From positions 28,899,227 through 28,963,226 of the forward strand of contig OW028576.1 in the NCBI GenBank assembly GCA_932294295.1: a DNA stretch of 64,000 bases, in the 5' to 3' direction. The first letter of the stretch is position 1; every line of letters starts with the position of its first letter. The translations under genes and the position numbers were made by a program. Source of the DNA: Alitta virens. Its lineage: Eukaryota; Annelida; Polychaeta; Phyllodocida; Nereididae. The notes below the pieces were generated by a model. That model did not search any database, had not been told where the DNA came from, and saw only the letters and a list, made by a program, of their open reading frames with translations. This document shows, one piece after another, positions 25,377-37,576 of this stretch.

Positions 25377-26022
25377 TTATTTTAATTTTAATATAGAATT
25401 TAAATCCAAAAAAAATCTGTGTGCGATAATGTTTTCTTTGAAATGTTTGGGCATATTGTTGTAAATGATTGGTACTTTATAAGACATAGAGTGCCTTGCA
25501 AAGTCATGTCTCAAAGCGGGTAACCCCAATTCGTTTTCGTGTCTGCTAAAATATCTATAGGTTTTATATTCTTTTAATGTGTTTTTAATATCGTTATTAA
25601 AGTAATGTGGTAAAAGTGAATGATGGAGTTTGTAACAAAATGAATATTCATGCAGTGCACATGGATATTTGATTTCGAGTTGGTTCAATGATTTGAAAAG
25701 AATATTGGTATGTGTATTGTATCTACATTTTGTAATAACACGCAGGGCCTTTTTTTTGTAGTTTCGTCAATCTATCTGATTTCCGTCCCCAAATCATAAG
25801 TCCATAATTTATGTAAAGATGTATCAAGCCATTATACATATTCAGCAGTGCATTATAAAGCATTTCTTTCTTAATTTTGATACATTCAAAGATAGTTTAT
25901 TTGCTTTTAACCAATCTACAACTGATTGCAATTCTTTATTTAAACTTTCAATATAATTATTTCTTGAATCGGTATTAAGTCCTGTAAACAAGGTAGTGTC
26001 ATCAGCATAAAGCAGGTGACCT
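25377..26022 (-). pseudogene. Non-LTR retrotransposon fragment (reverse transcriptase, 3' part)
   Basis: Read on the minus strand it starts with the catalytic box LLYADDTTLF near 26010, continues through a thumb-like region, and ends in a 103-residue frame (25688-25377) typical of LINE C-termini. Several frame breaks lie between. It is a 5'-truncated, inactive copy from a different lineage than the LINE at 42-45 kb. Confidence 0.7.
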
Positions 26023-29000
26023 TAGAGATTTCAAACAGGCACTAGTTGCTTAATGCATGTTTGTGTGCTGAATCAAAGTCCACCGAAAGAGTATAGTGAA
26101 GACCTGAGAAAGTGAAAGAGTCATTGCAACACAACTTGATGTACCAAGATCATTTGTGCAAAACAGTTCCAAGAGGCACAAGGTCGCATTAGAGGAACTT
26201 ACCTTAAATATCTGACTGGACTAGGTAGGTAGTGTTATTGTTTAACGCCTCATCAGCACCTGAGTGGGCTATGTAGAGGCTCTCTAGGGTAAGATGGATT
26301 ATCTATAGTTGGTAGTAGAAACCAGAAGCATGTAAAAAATCAATAATTGTCTGCGTTGGATAGCTGGAGCAGCTTGTGCAATGCGCACTGTCCTGTTTTA
26401 GCCACTAGGGATAGAGGACTTCACCCCAAGTGTTTCCACCCTCGCCGCGTGGAGGCCCAGGACCTTCGAGGGCTCTGACTGGACTAATAAGAGATAAGGG
26501 AATGTTGAATTGGACTAATCAGAGATAAGGGAATGTTGAATTTGACAAAAAATAGCATTTCGAAAAAATGAAATGTGACAGGATCAAACATTGTTTGTCA
26601 TATTTGTGGCGTAGATTTAAGCAAATTGCGCCCAAAAGTCAGCGTTATTTAGCATATTAAAAGTCTCATGAAAGGAGTTAGGACAGTTTTTTCTTTATGA
26701 TCTATTTTTGTATTGGATCCAAATGTCTTACATGATAGACACCTTGAAGGTCTTATCAGTGATGATTTACAATTGTTCCTGTAAACAAGAAGAGTCATTT
26801 TGTATGCTATTATCTTGGCTAAAGTGATATACCAGCTTGATCGATAATCTTTTTTTTTGAGAAAATGGAGTTTTCAGAAAATCATTGAACTGTACTATTG
26901 CATGACGAAAAGTGTGTCATCATTGTCTCATGTGCTGTGATTGGTTGAAAGAGCATCACATACACAACTTAGGCCATGCTCAATCAGCAGGTTTGCACAA
27001 ATATAAAATCACTTTGTGATAAATTATCTTTACACCAGAATACGTCATACTTATCATCAGAATTGTCTTGAACTGGGGAATCTGTAGATCTATACCATTA
27101 AAATTCTAGGAGTAAGGTATCACTAGCTAAACCCAATATATTTGTTAAACCGTAAAAATACTTGTGAAGTGATTGGCCTTATTTAAGATATGAACTGCTC
27201 ATAAATGCTCAAGTTGTATTGCTGTTTTTTTAAATTTTTTTTTACTGGGTTTGGTTCCATTGGGATGTGCAATAAATAAATATATAAATAAATAATTGAC
27301 TGATCAAGGACAATGGTAAATTTTACCTGACCTGAGGGAAACATAGCAGCCTTTTTCACTTCTGAGGGTGACAATATATACAGATGTTGACATGAATAAA
27401 TAAAGACTGTAGCAAGGTCAATAGTAAATAAAGCCAAGGGAAATAGCGGTCTAACTATTTCCCGATGTAACCAGTCAATATTGGTTTTATCATACCTTCA
27501 AAAAGAAAAAAATAACATTCTAACTGAGAAGAAGGTAATAAAATAATTAAATTATTCTTCACAGCTGAGATAAAAGCTGTTGAAAAATGTCTGGGTCATG
27601 GGGATCCAGTGCACTGACAGAGTCCCTTAACCAATGCTAATTTAAAGTTAATGAAGACATCAAATATGCATTTTCCTCTGAACAAAATATAACTTGACTC
27701 TTTTTAGGAAATTTATTGAAATTATTAATTTCCTTGTTAACAGTCATTTAGTAGTAAGGGCAAAACTCCACTGGCAGTTGTTGCCCTGAAAAAAAATTAA
27801 TAAAAAGAATAAAATAAACTCAACCAATTTATTGATATCGCATCAAAGTTTTGTTTTTTTGTAAGTTTAGGTGTTGATAAAGCCTTGCGTACAAGCTAAG
27901 ACTGGGCTAAATATTTAATTATTTATAAAATATATTTAAAAACAGGATAGACATATACAGTTAGAAAATACACTGTTTTACAATATGGCCCTGTTATTAA
28001 GCAAAAACAAAATTGATATAACAAGATAAAACAGTAGTAAAATTACAATTTAATAACTAAACAAATATGATCGGCCAATATTTTGTGCCATGTTAATCCA
28101 CTGATAATGAAAGGTGGAGTCTGCCATAAAAAAAAACAAGAAGTCCCAAGACATTCATTGTGGAGTGATTTCTCAAAACTTTCTGGATGCACTGTATACA
28201 GTATAGATATATAGAATGTATGTAAGGCAAAATTAATTTTATTCATGCTTCAGTCCTGCCTGATGATGAAATAAGAAAAAAGTGGGTTCGCCATTGTAAT
28301 TAGTGAACACCAAGTATGTAGGTGCTGTCATTCACAGATTATACAAAACAATAACTTAATTGAACATAAATTGAAAATAACTTTATTCAACACTGCAATA
28401 TTAATACAAATACTTCACCAAAGCTGAAAGTTCATTGATCCATATGAGGAGGCTATAAAACATCAGTTCTCCACACCATTGAAATTTGAGACTGGAAGTT
28501 CATGGTTTGTTACAATTGTTCACATCATTTACAGTGTTCTGACACTGAGACAGTCGTCTGATTACAGTGATTAGTGTTCATTTCAGTTTTATGTCATAAG
28601 CCCTAAGCCCTTAGCCTCCCCCGCACCACTGATTATTTTATTTTTTAAACTGCACCCGCCCCACATCAGAGTATTCTGTACTTGCCCCAAAACCTGACAA
28701 TTTAGCCCACCCTGCATTCCTATAAATGTAAGGCCGCATGAACTCACGTTATTCACTCTTATTAAAGGAATAATACATAAAAGCAGGGTCCACTGAGATT
28801 TTTTAAAATTATATTTAATGTGAGACAAAAAAGGAAACTTAACGAAAAGGATAGATGAAGCTAAATAGTTGTAAACACGTTAACTGCTTGTTGTCATTGT
28901 CCTGGTATTCAGGATGCCTAAACACAGAACATTGCATACATTCCTAGTCATGAAATACATTACCGTAAAGTTCATAATTAGGTTTCAGTGTATAACACAG

Positions 29001-29199
29001 GTGTCATACACCATGATATGGTCTCTGCTTGTCCTAATTAGCCCAATTGGTGCAGACATACAGGACGTAAAGCCCTAATCACCCATACACCATGACAAAA
29101 AATATTACAGGAATCGTGTTACTAATGACATTTTTGATGCTCCTTTCAGCCTTGTTCCCACTCAAGTATTTTTCTCAAAGCTACAACCAACATACTTAG
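26023..29199. other. No gene recognised; short repeats
   Basis: Contains a fragment at 26240-26300 (TTTAACGCCTCATCAGCACC) like the one near 24.2 kb, and a 32-bp direct duplication at 26478-26542 (GGACTAATAAGAGATAAGGG and a near copy). The rest is AT-rich without coding signal. Confidence 0.4.
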
Positions 29200-29219
29200 G
29201 TCAAACTACCAGCTAACAG

Positions 29220-30400
29220 ACAAATTGAAATTAGGGATTTTCACCAATTTGAAGATCATCTTGGCGTACTAGACAAAGTAGCAGGTCATGATATTACATA
29301 TGCTGGGAACCAGTTAAGTAAGTCTAAACATTTTCTCTACAAGTGATGGAGATCATTTTCATGCAAAAACAAAAATACATGCTTTATTTGCTAGCACAGA
29401 AATCTGCACATTATGTCTCCAGTTTTATTGGACAAATTCCTCTCATCACTGTTCAGAAAGATGACCTGCATGCAATAGGGAAGAATGTCCCTGGGATGGC
29501 AAGCTCCACTGCAACGACTGTAACAGACTGTGCCACAGTCTATAATGCTATCATGCTCACAAGGAAACACCAGTATCAGAAGGGTCCCAGGAAGGGTCAA
29601 GATAAACTCTCCATATGTAATCTGTATTTCAAATGCACTAGCTGTAAGAAACTGCTCAACACATTATACTGAAGCAGAGAGGATCATGTTTGCCATGAAT
29701 GGCAGTGTCAATGCAGCAATCTGTTCCTTGTAGGGGAACACCACTGCTACATGAGATCAGCCAATGCAAAACAAAGCAGAGGGAAGTTCATATTTTTTTA
29801 TTTTGAAGAAACACAGGATGAGGTCTTTCGTCAAGATGGTTACATGTCCATTAAGAGACCAACTTGTCAGACATGTACTGAAGACTATGTTTGCCCAACA
29901 TGCCGTAGATGCGGTAACTGTAACCTTTGGCACTGTGGACTCTCTCAACATATACCCAATATGGTCATTGCAGAGAGTGAATTCTCAGAATGTACCGACC
30001 AACAGACACATTGCAACTCTTGTGGTGTGCAATGTCAAAACCACAGCAAGAGTTCAACCTGCCCCAGCTGCTACAAGAAGAACGTCATGTTAAAAGGACA
30101 AAATACTCTTGAAACCTTAGAATGCTGGTTATTTCATGAGAGCCACAAAGGTTATACCTAAATTGCCCATTGCGGCAGTAATTATGATTTTGTTTTCCTT
30201 CAGCATTATGTAATCAACAATGGTATATTCCCCAAGATCATAAGAAATGGCACCAAGATTCTCTAATTTGCTTTTCCCAGGACTCAGTATGAGATTCATA
30301 GACTCCTACCGTTTCATGCCATTGGCTCTATGAAATTGGAGTACTCTATGAATTTTACAGACCCTGTCAAATTTAAAAGAATGGTGAATGACCCCACAAC
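29220..30400 (+). pseudogene. Polinton DNA polymerase B, N-terminal and exonuclease part (broken)
   Basis: Cys-rich CxxC clusters (29600-30090) precede and follow the exonuclease I region, where the family has a D-x-E in a FDFE-like string. Here the segment is FFYFEETQDE (about 29790-29820), so the catalytic Asp is replaced by Tyr. A second recognisable piece, near 30280-30345, resembles the exonuclease II neighbourhood (FPGLSMRFIDSYRF). Frames change several times. The palm region expected next is absent. Confidence 0.7.
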
Positions 30401-30479
30401 AGAGATCATCAACATCCACATGGTCAATGAAGAGTGCGTAATGGTAGAATGTTAGAGCAGAACAGCCTTTGAGCCAGAC

Positions 30480-30740
30480 AACCTGAAGTCCAATGATGTC
30501 ATAGCAGCATCCACCACCTGCTGGGCCAGACTTGAACTGTACAACCTCACTTGGCCGCAGAGTTATATGTAAGAGTTATATACATGGACACTGATAGTTT
30601 TCTGTTCACTGCCAAGGAAGGGGGCCCTATGCCTCCTCTTGGTGACTTTTTAGGTCAACTCACAGATGAACTGCCACAGGGTCAATGGATCACTGAATTC
30701 ATTTCTTCAGGACCAAAATCCTATGCCAAAATTCAGTAGA
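30480..30740 (+). pseudogene. Polinton DNA polymerase B, C-terminal palm fragment
   Basis: Contains the polymerase motif C as YMDTDSFLF and then GDFLGQLTDEL and ISSGPKSYAKI, all typical of protein-primed family B polymerases of Polintons. The frame is open for 62 residues (30551-30739). Motifs A and B are missing because little more than 100 bp separates this part from the exonuclease part. Confidence 0.8.
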
Positions 30741-30844
30741 CAAAATGATGGTGTGAAATACCTGGCAATATTCATTAACTTGTTTTCTCTATATTTAAGA
30801 ATAGTGCATATGAAGAGAAAATCTGGGGATGAAATGATAATGCC

Positions 30845-31560
30845 ATGAAGAAAGTATATACTAAAGACAATACACCGAGGACATTGATGACTGATCAGAG
30901 GTCAGAATGCAAGGCAAAACAAGTTCAAGAACTCCTGTCATCATTAGGCATACATCACATCATCACATACAATGTCTACCATGCAAATTATACAGAGAGA
31001 GTCATCAGGACCGTCAAGGGTCGCTTGTTTCGTTATGTCACCCATCACCAGACCCACCGTTACATTGACCACCTGGAGTCTCTGGTTCGTAGTTACAATG
31101 ATACCATTCACTCTTCCATTTGTATGCCGCCTTCAAAGGTCACACCTGAAAATCAACAAGAGCTATATGAGAAAACATATTAGAACTGAAGAGAGAAAAC
31201 ACTCCTGTCCATTACAAGTTTAAATAGGTGATAAGGTTAGAGTTTCTTATGCAAGAAGACCCTTTGACACAGGTTACAATAAAAAATGGTCTGAGGAATA
31301 ATTTCTTATCCACAGACTAGGACGTTCACATCCACCTAGATACAGGCTGGTTGACTCATAGCAAGAAGAAATTAAAGGCAGTTTCTATGAACTGGAGCTG
31401 CAGATGGCTCACGTTGGGAATGTTGACCTATATAAATTAGAACGAGTACTAAGACACAGCATTAAAGGTGGTGAATGTAAGGGATTAGTCAGCTGGCTGG
31501 GTTACCCTGCAAAATTCAACAGCTGGGTTGATGCAGATGAAATTAAAAATTATGAATGAG
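30845..31560 (+). pseudogene. Polinton integrase with chromodomain (broken)
   Basis: A 112-residue frame (30845-31183) carries the middle and end of a DDE-type integrase core (TLMTDQRSEC, LGIHHIITY, ERVIRTVKGRL). After frame breaks at 31183-31430 a chromodomain-like end follows near 31470-31560 (WLGYPAKFNSWVDADEI). The N-terminal zinc-binding part is not recognisable. Confidence 0.8.
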
Positions 31561-31854
31561 TTTTATGTTATTAGAAAGGTAGATGGATGGTTTGTCAATA
31601 CAACTCTACCACTGTCGATCAAGACTATGTATGCAGTAACATATGCACATCTAACCGCTGTTGGTTCCAATCAACACAATATATTACAAAAAATAACCAA
31701 CGACAACATAGACTATCAGCCTTTTTACACTGCAGTACCGCAAGACTTGATCGACATAGTCCATATATATTTACTGAATGACCGCACTGAGAAGAAAATA
31801 CAAGATAAAGCAGGTCTGACCCGCATCAGCCTGCACTTTGTATTAAAAGAGTGA
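31528..31854 (+). pseudogene. Small Polinton-associated protein remnant
   Basis: A 108-residue open frame directly after the integrase and overlapping its chromodomain end. The C-terminal pattern (HIYLLNDR, then ISLHFVL) is reminiscent of a small protein often seen beside Polinton integrase, but I cannot assign a function. It may be a piece of a longer original. Confidence 0.4.
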
Positions 31855-31969
31855 ATTCAAGTCATCTTTAATCAACAATACTGAGGACTGCATCATGAAC
31901 ACATATTACACAACTCAAGTAGATCGCCCCACCCCATTTGTGACAGATGGACTTTGACGTTATTCCGGG

Positions 31970-32335
31970 ATGAATAATCCTCAGTACGCCATTGAGACTC
32001 TCTCTGCTAAACAGGAACCTAAACAAGTGAAGGTTGAGCTGACCTCAAATATCAAGAAAACACTGGAACAGGCAAAAAAAGAAATGGTCATGGAAACTAA
32101 TGCATCAAAACGAAAGAGAAAGCCATCAACCAAAAAGGCTTTGAACCATAGGAAGACTACTGTATATAAAAAGACCGGGACACAAATTAGGTCATATCAG
32201 AAAAAGAAACCAAGCAAGCAACACAACAAAAAAGGAAAGATACAGCACAAAGATATCTTCAGCAATGGCAATAGAAAGTGCAAGTTTGGCCGAGCTAGAT
32301 TTATTTTCTTCGCCGGTTGTGCAGACTACTGTTGA
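31970..32335 (+). pseudogene. Lys/Arg-rich Polinton protein remnant
   Basis: A 121-residue frame with a very basic centre (KRKRKPSTKK, KKKPSKQHNKK) followed by KIQHKDIF. Small basic, possibly DNA-binding, core proteins sit just before the capsid gene in Polintons. The function is inferred from charge and position. Confidence 0.5.
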
Positions 32336-33357
32336 GAGAGAATACAATACCGATTACCGCCCCATAACACTGCTATCCGATTAGGCTCCTGTGCTTTTGA
32401 TATCACTGAGCAGAAGCACTTTATTGATCCTTACAACAGCCAGCTTTATGTTAAAAAGATGGTACTGCTGTTACTACTGCTAAAAAAGTAATTCCAGTCA
32501 ACAACATTCTACACACTCTAAGGGAAAAAATTATGGTTACAATTGAAGGTAAAGAAGTCACCAAAAGTAAGAAATCCTATCCGTACAAAGCCATGTTCAG
32601 TACATTACTTACTTATCAGAAAGACCCCAAGGACAGTCAGCTTCAAGCACAGAGTCACTTTAAAGATGAATCAAATGGTATGGACAAGATTACAGAAAAT
32701 GTTGGGGGGGGGGGGCAGAAGAAACAAACTATTTCAAAATTCAAACACTGTTGAGTTACAGGGCCCCCTCTATGAAGATGTGTTCATGCAGAAGAGATAC
32801 TTACTCAACAATACCCGTACGACCATCAGTTTATCTTGATGAATCATTACAGGATGTGGTATTCAATTAAAGAAAGGTTGATCTTGACCCCAATGTTCAA
32901 TACTCTATAGCTAGGATACTCGAAACCCAGCCAGCCTTGTATCCTTACACCCGTAGGGAGATCAGAGTGGAAAACCTGAAAACCTATTCAATTTTAAGCC
33001 ATTTGATCTAAACAGGATATCACTATCTGAAAATGGTACAATAACAACTTGCACACCAACCTTTTGATGATGGGCACTGGGGTAGCACCTAGCTACCTAA
33101 GTCATTTTAAGGCATTCCAAGTGCTTGATAATAATTTTTCAAATGACATTTCTTTGTCAGACTATAGCAGGAGTTATGCATTGTATGCATTTAATATAAA
33201 ATCGATATTAGGAAGTTCCGCTTTACCTGATCAAGGTGACCCCAGACTGTCCATCAACTTTAAAACTGCACTGAGGGAGGCGGCATGTCTTTTGATCCAT
33301 GCTGAGACACTTGCTCTCATGAAGACATCCAGTACTAGGAATGTCATTCTGAAATAA
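32260..33357 (+). pseudogene. Polinton capsid-type protein (F54H12.2-like), broken
   Basis: Pieces in changing frames: an N-terminal segment with AELDLFSSPVVQTTV (about 32280-32325), a middle piece with YPYKAMFSTLLTY (near 32580), a piece with YEDVFMQKRYLLNN (near 32775-32815), and a C-terminal frame 33049-33357 (YALYAFNIKS). These match the invertebrate family annotated as F54H12.2-like, a structural protein of Polintons. A G run at 32703-32715 coincides with one frameshift. Confidence 0.75.
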
Positions 33358-33464
33358 AAGACAATGCACACAGTCAACACTAACCATTTGACATGGAGAG
33401 ACCAAACATTGTAGATATCTCCTTTGTAGAAGATCACAGTGATGTGCCAGAATCTTGAAAGACA

Positions 33465-33830
33465 ATGTCACAAGACAAAGTCCTCATACTAATTGCAAGC
33501 CGAAGTAACATAATTATTTCTTCACCGATGCAAGGAGGCAAGAGCTCGTTCGTCTACCACTTGCTAAAGCATGATTTATTTCAACAGACTCCAAAAAATA
33601 TCATGAACTTGGCAGCAAAAAAGTTTGACAAGATGCAGGAAGAAATTGACAATATGACATTTCATCATTGCATGCCAAGTGATGGTGATTTGGAGACTTT
33701 TAAACATCGAGTAATGACCACAAGCTACTAATCCTAGATGACCTAATGACTGATGCATCCAATGTTGATTCAATACTGAGGCTTTTTACTGTAGGAACCC
33801 ATCACAATCACTGATCTGTGATTTTGCTAA
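33465..33830 (+). pseudogene. Polinton packaging ATPase (FtsK/HerA type), broken
   Basis: A P-loop like SSPMQGGKSSF is seen at about 33505-33550 in an 88-residue frame. After a frame change the Walker B region LLILDDLMTD appears near 33725-33755. The order and the LDDLM string fit genome-packaging ATPases of Polintons and related viruses. The C-terminus is missing. Confidence 0.75.
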
Positions 33831-33880
33831 CTCACATCTTCATCAAATCAAATCATGGTCAAAATCTAAGCCTCAACACT

Positions 33881-33944
33881 CAAGTCTTTATTTTAATGGC
33901 CAAGTCTTTATTTTAATGGCCAAGTCTTTATTTTAATGGCCAAG
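33881..33944. repeat. 20-bp tandem repeat, three copies
   Basis: Three identical copies of CAAGTCTTTATTTTAATGGC followed by CAAG, at the right edge of the Polinton relic. Confidence 0.95.
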
Positions 33945-35832
33945 ACAAACTGCAGGTGAAGACTCTAGGTAGACAAATTGACATGCCTTAGCTCGACGAT
34001 GCATATATTATAATGATGTTATTATTATGATGTATGATGTCATCATTTACAAATGGGATTTTTATTTTGCTTTCTCCTTATTATTCCTCTGCAGCTATGA
34101 AAAACTGTGCATGTAGAAGCTTGTAAAAGTCTTTTGGACATAGAGATTTTGGAGATGGTAAAATCAACTAGTCAGTCTCAACTCAAATTCATCAACGATA
34201 ATATCTGATAAGTGACCATTTTACAGAAGGAGAATATTCACTGCAAGTAAAATACCCCACCCATGGGGTAACACTAGATGGTGCCTAGATATGTATTATT
34301 TTTTTTAACCTTGCGTTATAGGTATTGTAATGGCCTGCTCATTTTGTCAGTTTGTCTCTCGGTTTTGTTTCTCTGTCTGTCTGCTAGCCCCGTTATATAG
34401 ATAGCTTTAGATCTATTGCTAAAGGTAATATACTTTAAATGAAGACCATGGGTGAATTAAAAAAAAGGTCACTTTTACTCTTTTTTGTTCAGGTCACAGG
34501 GATAAAACTCATTCAGAACCTTGCCTTTTACTCTACATCCGCCAGCCAAATATAGATAAAGAGGCTCTTCAAGTCAGTCTTTGTGTTGTGTATAAATGGT
34601 GGCAGTATCACAAAGATTGAGCTTTGCTTGCTGGAAGAGGGTGGCCTATATGTTTATTGTCTTGACTAAAAGTCAAGATCAGAACTGACTCAAAAACAGT
34701 GCATATAAATATTAAGTAACAGTTACAATTCACAGTGGCCAAAGTGGCTAGATTTCTATTGGCTATTTTCCATGGTATTACTTTGCATACAGTCTTCCAT
34801 AGGATATTACATTCTGTGTTTATGCATGCATGATGCTATGGTTGCATGCTTCCATGCTTAAAACACTTAGTTAAGGCCCATGTGATTCTTAACTAACACC
34901 TCATGCATGTTCTAAACTTATACAATCCATATATGTATGTTTTATCCAATTTTAGTTCCTTCAAAGTTTACTGTAATATATTACTTAAGTATACAGTACT
35001 ATGATGTTTAATCTTCTATGCATAAGTATATAAATAATTTAAATGAAATTAATATAAGTAATGTAAGTATATGAATTATCTCACTCATATAATCATATAT
35101 ATAACACATAAATAATGTTAAGTTCTCATAAATACCATAAGTAATATAAGTAGTATATAACACATATGATTAGCCTATAAGTGGCAAATTAACATGCAAG
35201 TAATACCTTGGTCATGCAGTAAGTTTACATTTGTATATGATTGTTAACTATGAATTGTAAATGCCATCTACATGGCATGCACAATTAACACTTATAATAT
35301 AATTAAAGGTTCATAACATGTTTTCTTTTAACTAGTTGTTGGTGTTCCCTGGCCAGGCTCACGGTGCCCCATGTTAGATGGCTCAAGAAGCCCCACATGC
35401 AAATTCCATATAAAATCTCATGTGGTGTGATGCAGGTTGCTCTCAAATAATCTGCAATGAGGTGAATCTATGGCATATATTGCCTAGTTCACACTGACAC
35501 ATTGGTGGCTGGATTCTACAAGTGATGTAGATATTAGAAAGATAATAATCTTGCCTGGTTTTATTACTCTGTGGTAGTGAAAATTGTGAATTGAAACGAT
35601 GTCCTGACAGGAAACACAAAAACATTATTAGTGACCTTATTCTTTATCACTAAGGGGACAAAATCATAGTCATTTACAAGGTAAATGACAAACCAACTGG
35701 CCTGCAGAGACAGATTAAGGTGCTCAATGGCTCAAGGTGCCCCACTCTCCCCTACATGATTAAAGGGGTTCACCATGAGGCACCATTCTAAAAAACAACC
35801 ATAATCAATGTTTCCTAATGTTACCAAACTGG
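33945..35832. other. No gene recognised; AT-rich, repeat fragments
   Basis: A short SINE-like fragment lies at 34240-34275 (GCAAGTAAAATACC then CCATGGGGT). From about 34960 to 35180 the sequence is dominated by TATAAGTAATATAAG-like strings. No coding signal seen. Confidence 0.4.
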
Positions 35833-36180
35833 GTGGCCTAATGGTTCAGTCACCAATTCCATTTGTCCAGCGTTCAGACATTTTTCAATATTCTCGTGTG
35901 CAACTTTCCTGCACTCTAACAGTAAGGTAAAGATCAGCTGCCCACCAGCCAAGTGCTAGTAGGCGAGGTAGTTGTGTACCTGAGATCGTAATGCTACAAT
36001 AGCTACATCATTAAGTTGGAGGTGCCTTGCACTTGGTGTCTATGCGGGGCAAGTAAAATACCCAACCCATGGGGTAAATGTGTACCATAGTGTGGACTCA
36101 AAGCAGCCTCATCATCTCATCATTACGTCTGCCTCTGACAGCTGGTCATATCAGCTCACTAAGCTTCAGACCCCGGTAGC
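35833..36180 (+). mobile_element. SINE-like dispersed repeat, copy 2
   Basis: Begins with GGTGGCCTAATGGTTCAGTC, which resembles a tRNA-derived box A, and continues with the blocks shared with 12960-13208. A box B is only vaguely matched (GCGTTCAGAC). It ends near TTCAGACC. tRNA-derived origin is tentative. Confidence 0.5.
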
Positions 36181-36729
36181 ATTGAGACATAGACATGCTG
36201 TTGAAGTTATGGATGCATCAGTACACTTATATTAGAAAACCATTAATATGGTTTTCGCCCTGGGCACTCAACAGTGCATGCCATCCTAGAAAATAAAGAC
36301 AGTATAACAACCGAAATGGAAAATGGAAATACTCCATTAAATATTTTTTAGACCTAACCAAAGCACTTGATACAATAGACCACTCATTACTAATCCAAAA
36401 TCTTTCTTTTAGTGCTGCAACATCAGAAATAATCAATACAGAATTATTCAAAATAAATAACTGGTTAAATACAAACAAAATGTCCCAAAGCAAAGAAAAA
36501 ACCAAATCATGCTTTTTCACCCAAAAAACAAATTTATAATGCCACCCATCCTCCAAGTTGAAAATACTAAAATTTAACTAGTTGACCATTTTAACTTTTT
36601 AGGTGTAACCTTTGATAAAAGTTTAACATGGAAACACCAAACAAATAAACTAAACAATAAAATCTCCAAAATAATAGGAATAATGAAGTATCTTAAGCAC
36701 CAAATACCATCTCATACATTGAGTACTAT

Positions 36730-36889
36730 AATAAGACCCAATGGTTATGTGGTATATTTTTATATTCCCCACGAGTGGACAGATTGGCCAGGATTCACGA
36801 GTGGCGTTAGCCACGAGTGAATTCTGAAGCCAATCTGTCCACAAGTGAGGGAATATAAAAATATACCACATATCCACTTGGGTCTTATT
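36730..36889. mobile_element. 160-bp foldback MITE inside the LINE remnant
   Basis: The ends AATAAGACCC and GGGTCTTATT pair, and the arms extend through ATGTGGTATATTTTTATA and its reverse complement to inner GGACAGATTGGC/GCCAATCTGTCC, giving a nearly complete hairpin. TAT occurs on both sides (36727-36729, 36890-36892) as a possible target duplication. Confidence 0.75.
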
Positions 36890-37576
36890 TATACCCCACA
36901 ATTTTCACTTTTAGTTGAGCTGCCTGGCTATGCATTCATGTAGTATAGAAAAAATTCCTGAATATCAATTTTTGCCATTGACCAATCAGAGCATTGCATA
37001 ACTGTCAACAACGTCATCACCTCAAAACTTTCTGGGACATTTTGAGGTTAATAAAAAAATTTACGAATGATATTTACAAATCAGTTGTTAAATATTTCTC
37101 GTCAGAATTGTTTTTTATACTAGATTTGGACAGAAAATGTTTTATTGTTCCGTATTATTCGATTGTATTACCGAAGCGATGACGCTCCTGTGACGTTGCC
37201 CATAGCAACACAGCCACACAATGGCTTGCATCTGTGGACTGAACAGACCATTGACTTTCTGTAACTTTTTTTATCCTAGAATCGGTAATTCTTGTCCGAT
37301 TTCAAAAATTCTAACCTTTTGAGAGAGCTGACAATTTTATCTTTTGAATAGTGGTAAAATTGTGACTCCGAATTTGTTTTAAAGCGGCGGCGTAAGTTTA
37401 AACGGCGAAGCGCTTAGCTGCAAAAAGTGATTTTTTGTCATAGGCCTGCCATACATAGAAGTATGTGGTATACATTTCCCATCCTTGTAAGGTAAGACAT
37501 GTAGTATACACATGTATACCACATAGGCTATACCACATGGCTTTTCTATGTGGTATACAACTGATTGTGGGGTATA
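36890..37576. mobile_element. 687-bp element with 13-bp inverted ends
   Basis: TATACCCCACAAT at the left and ATTGTGGGGTATA at the right are exact reverse complements. No open frame of note. It may be a separate insertion next to the foldback element, or both may be parts of one composite element. Confidence 0.55.

Larger units (their letters stand above)
29200..33850 (+). mobile_element. Degraded Polinton/Maverick
   Basis: On one strand I can recognise, in order, remnants of protein-primed DNA polymerase B, retrovirus-like integrase with chromodomain, a small protein, a Lys/Arg-rich protein, a capsid-type protein and a packaging ATPase. That gene set is specific to Polintons. Every gene is interrupted by stops, frameshifts or deletions, and I found no terminal inverted repeats, so both ends are uncertain. 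The whole is under 5 kb whereas intact elements are usually 15-20 kb, so large parts (protease, much of the polymerase) are missing. Inactive relic. Confidence 0.85.

Noticed and set aside
29391..29951. Minus-strand frames of 64-69 residues at 29.4-29.95 kb
   Set aside because: Shadows of the Cys-rich N-terminal part of the Polinton polymerase on the plus strand.
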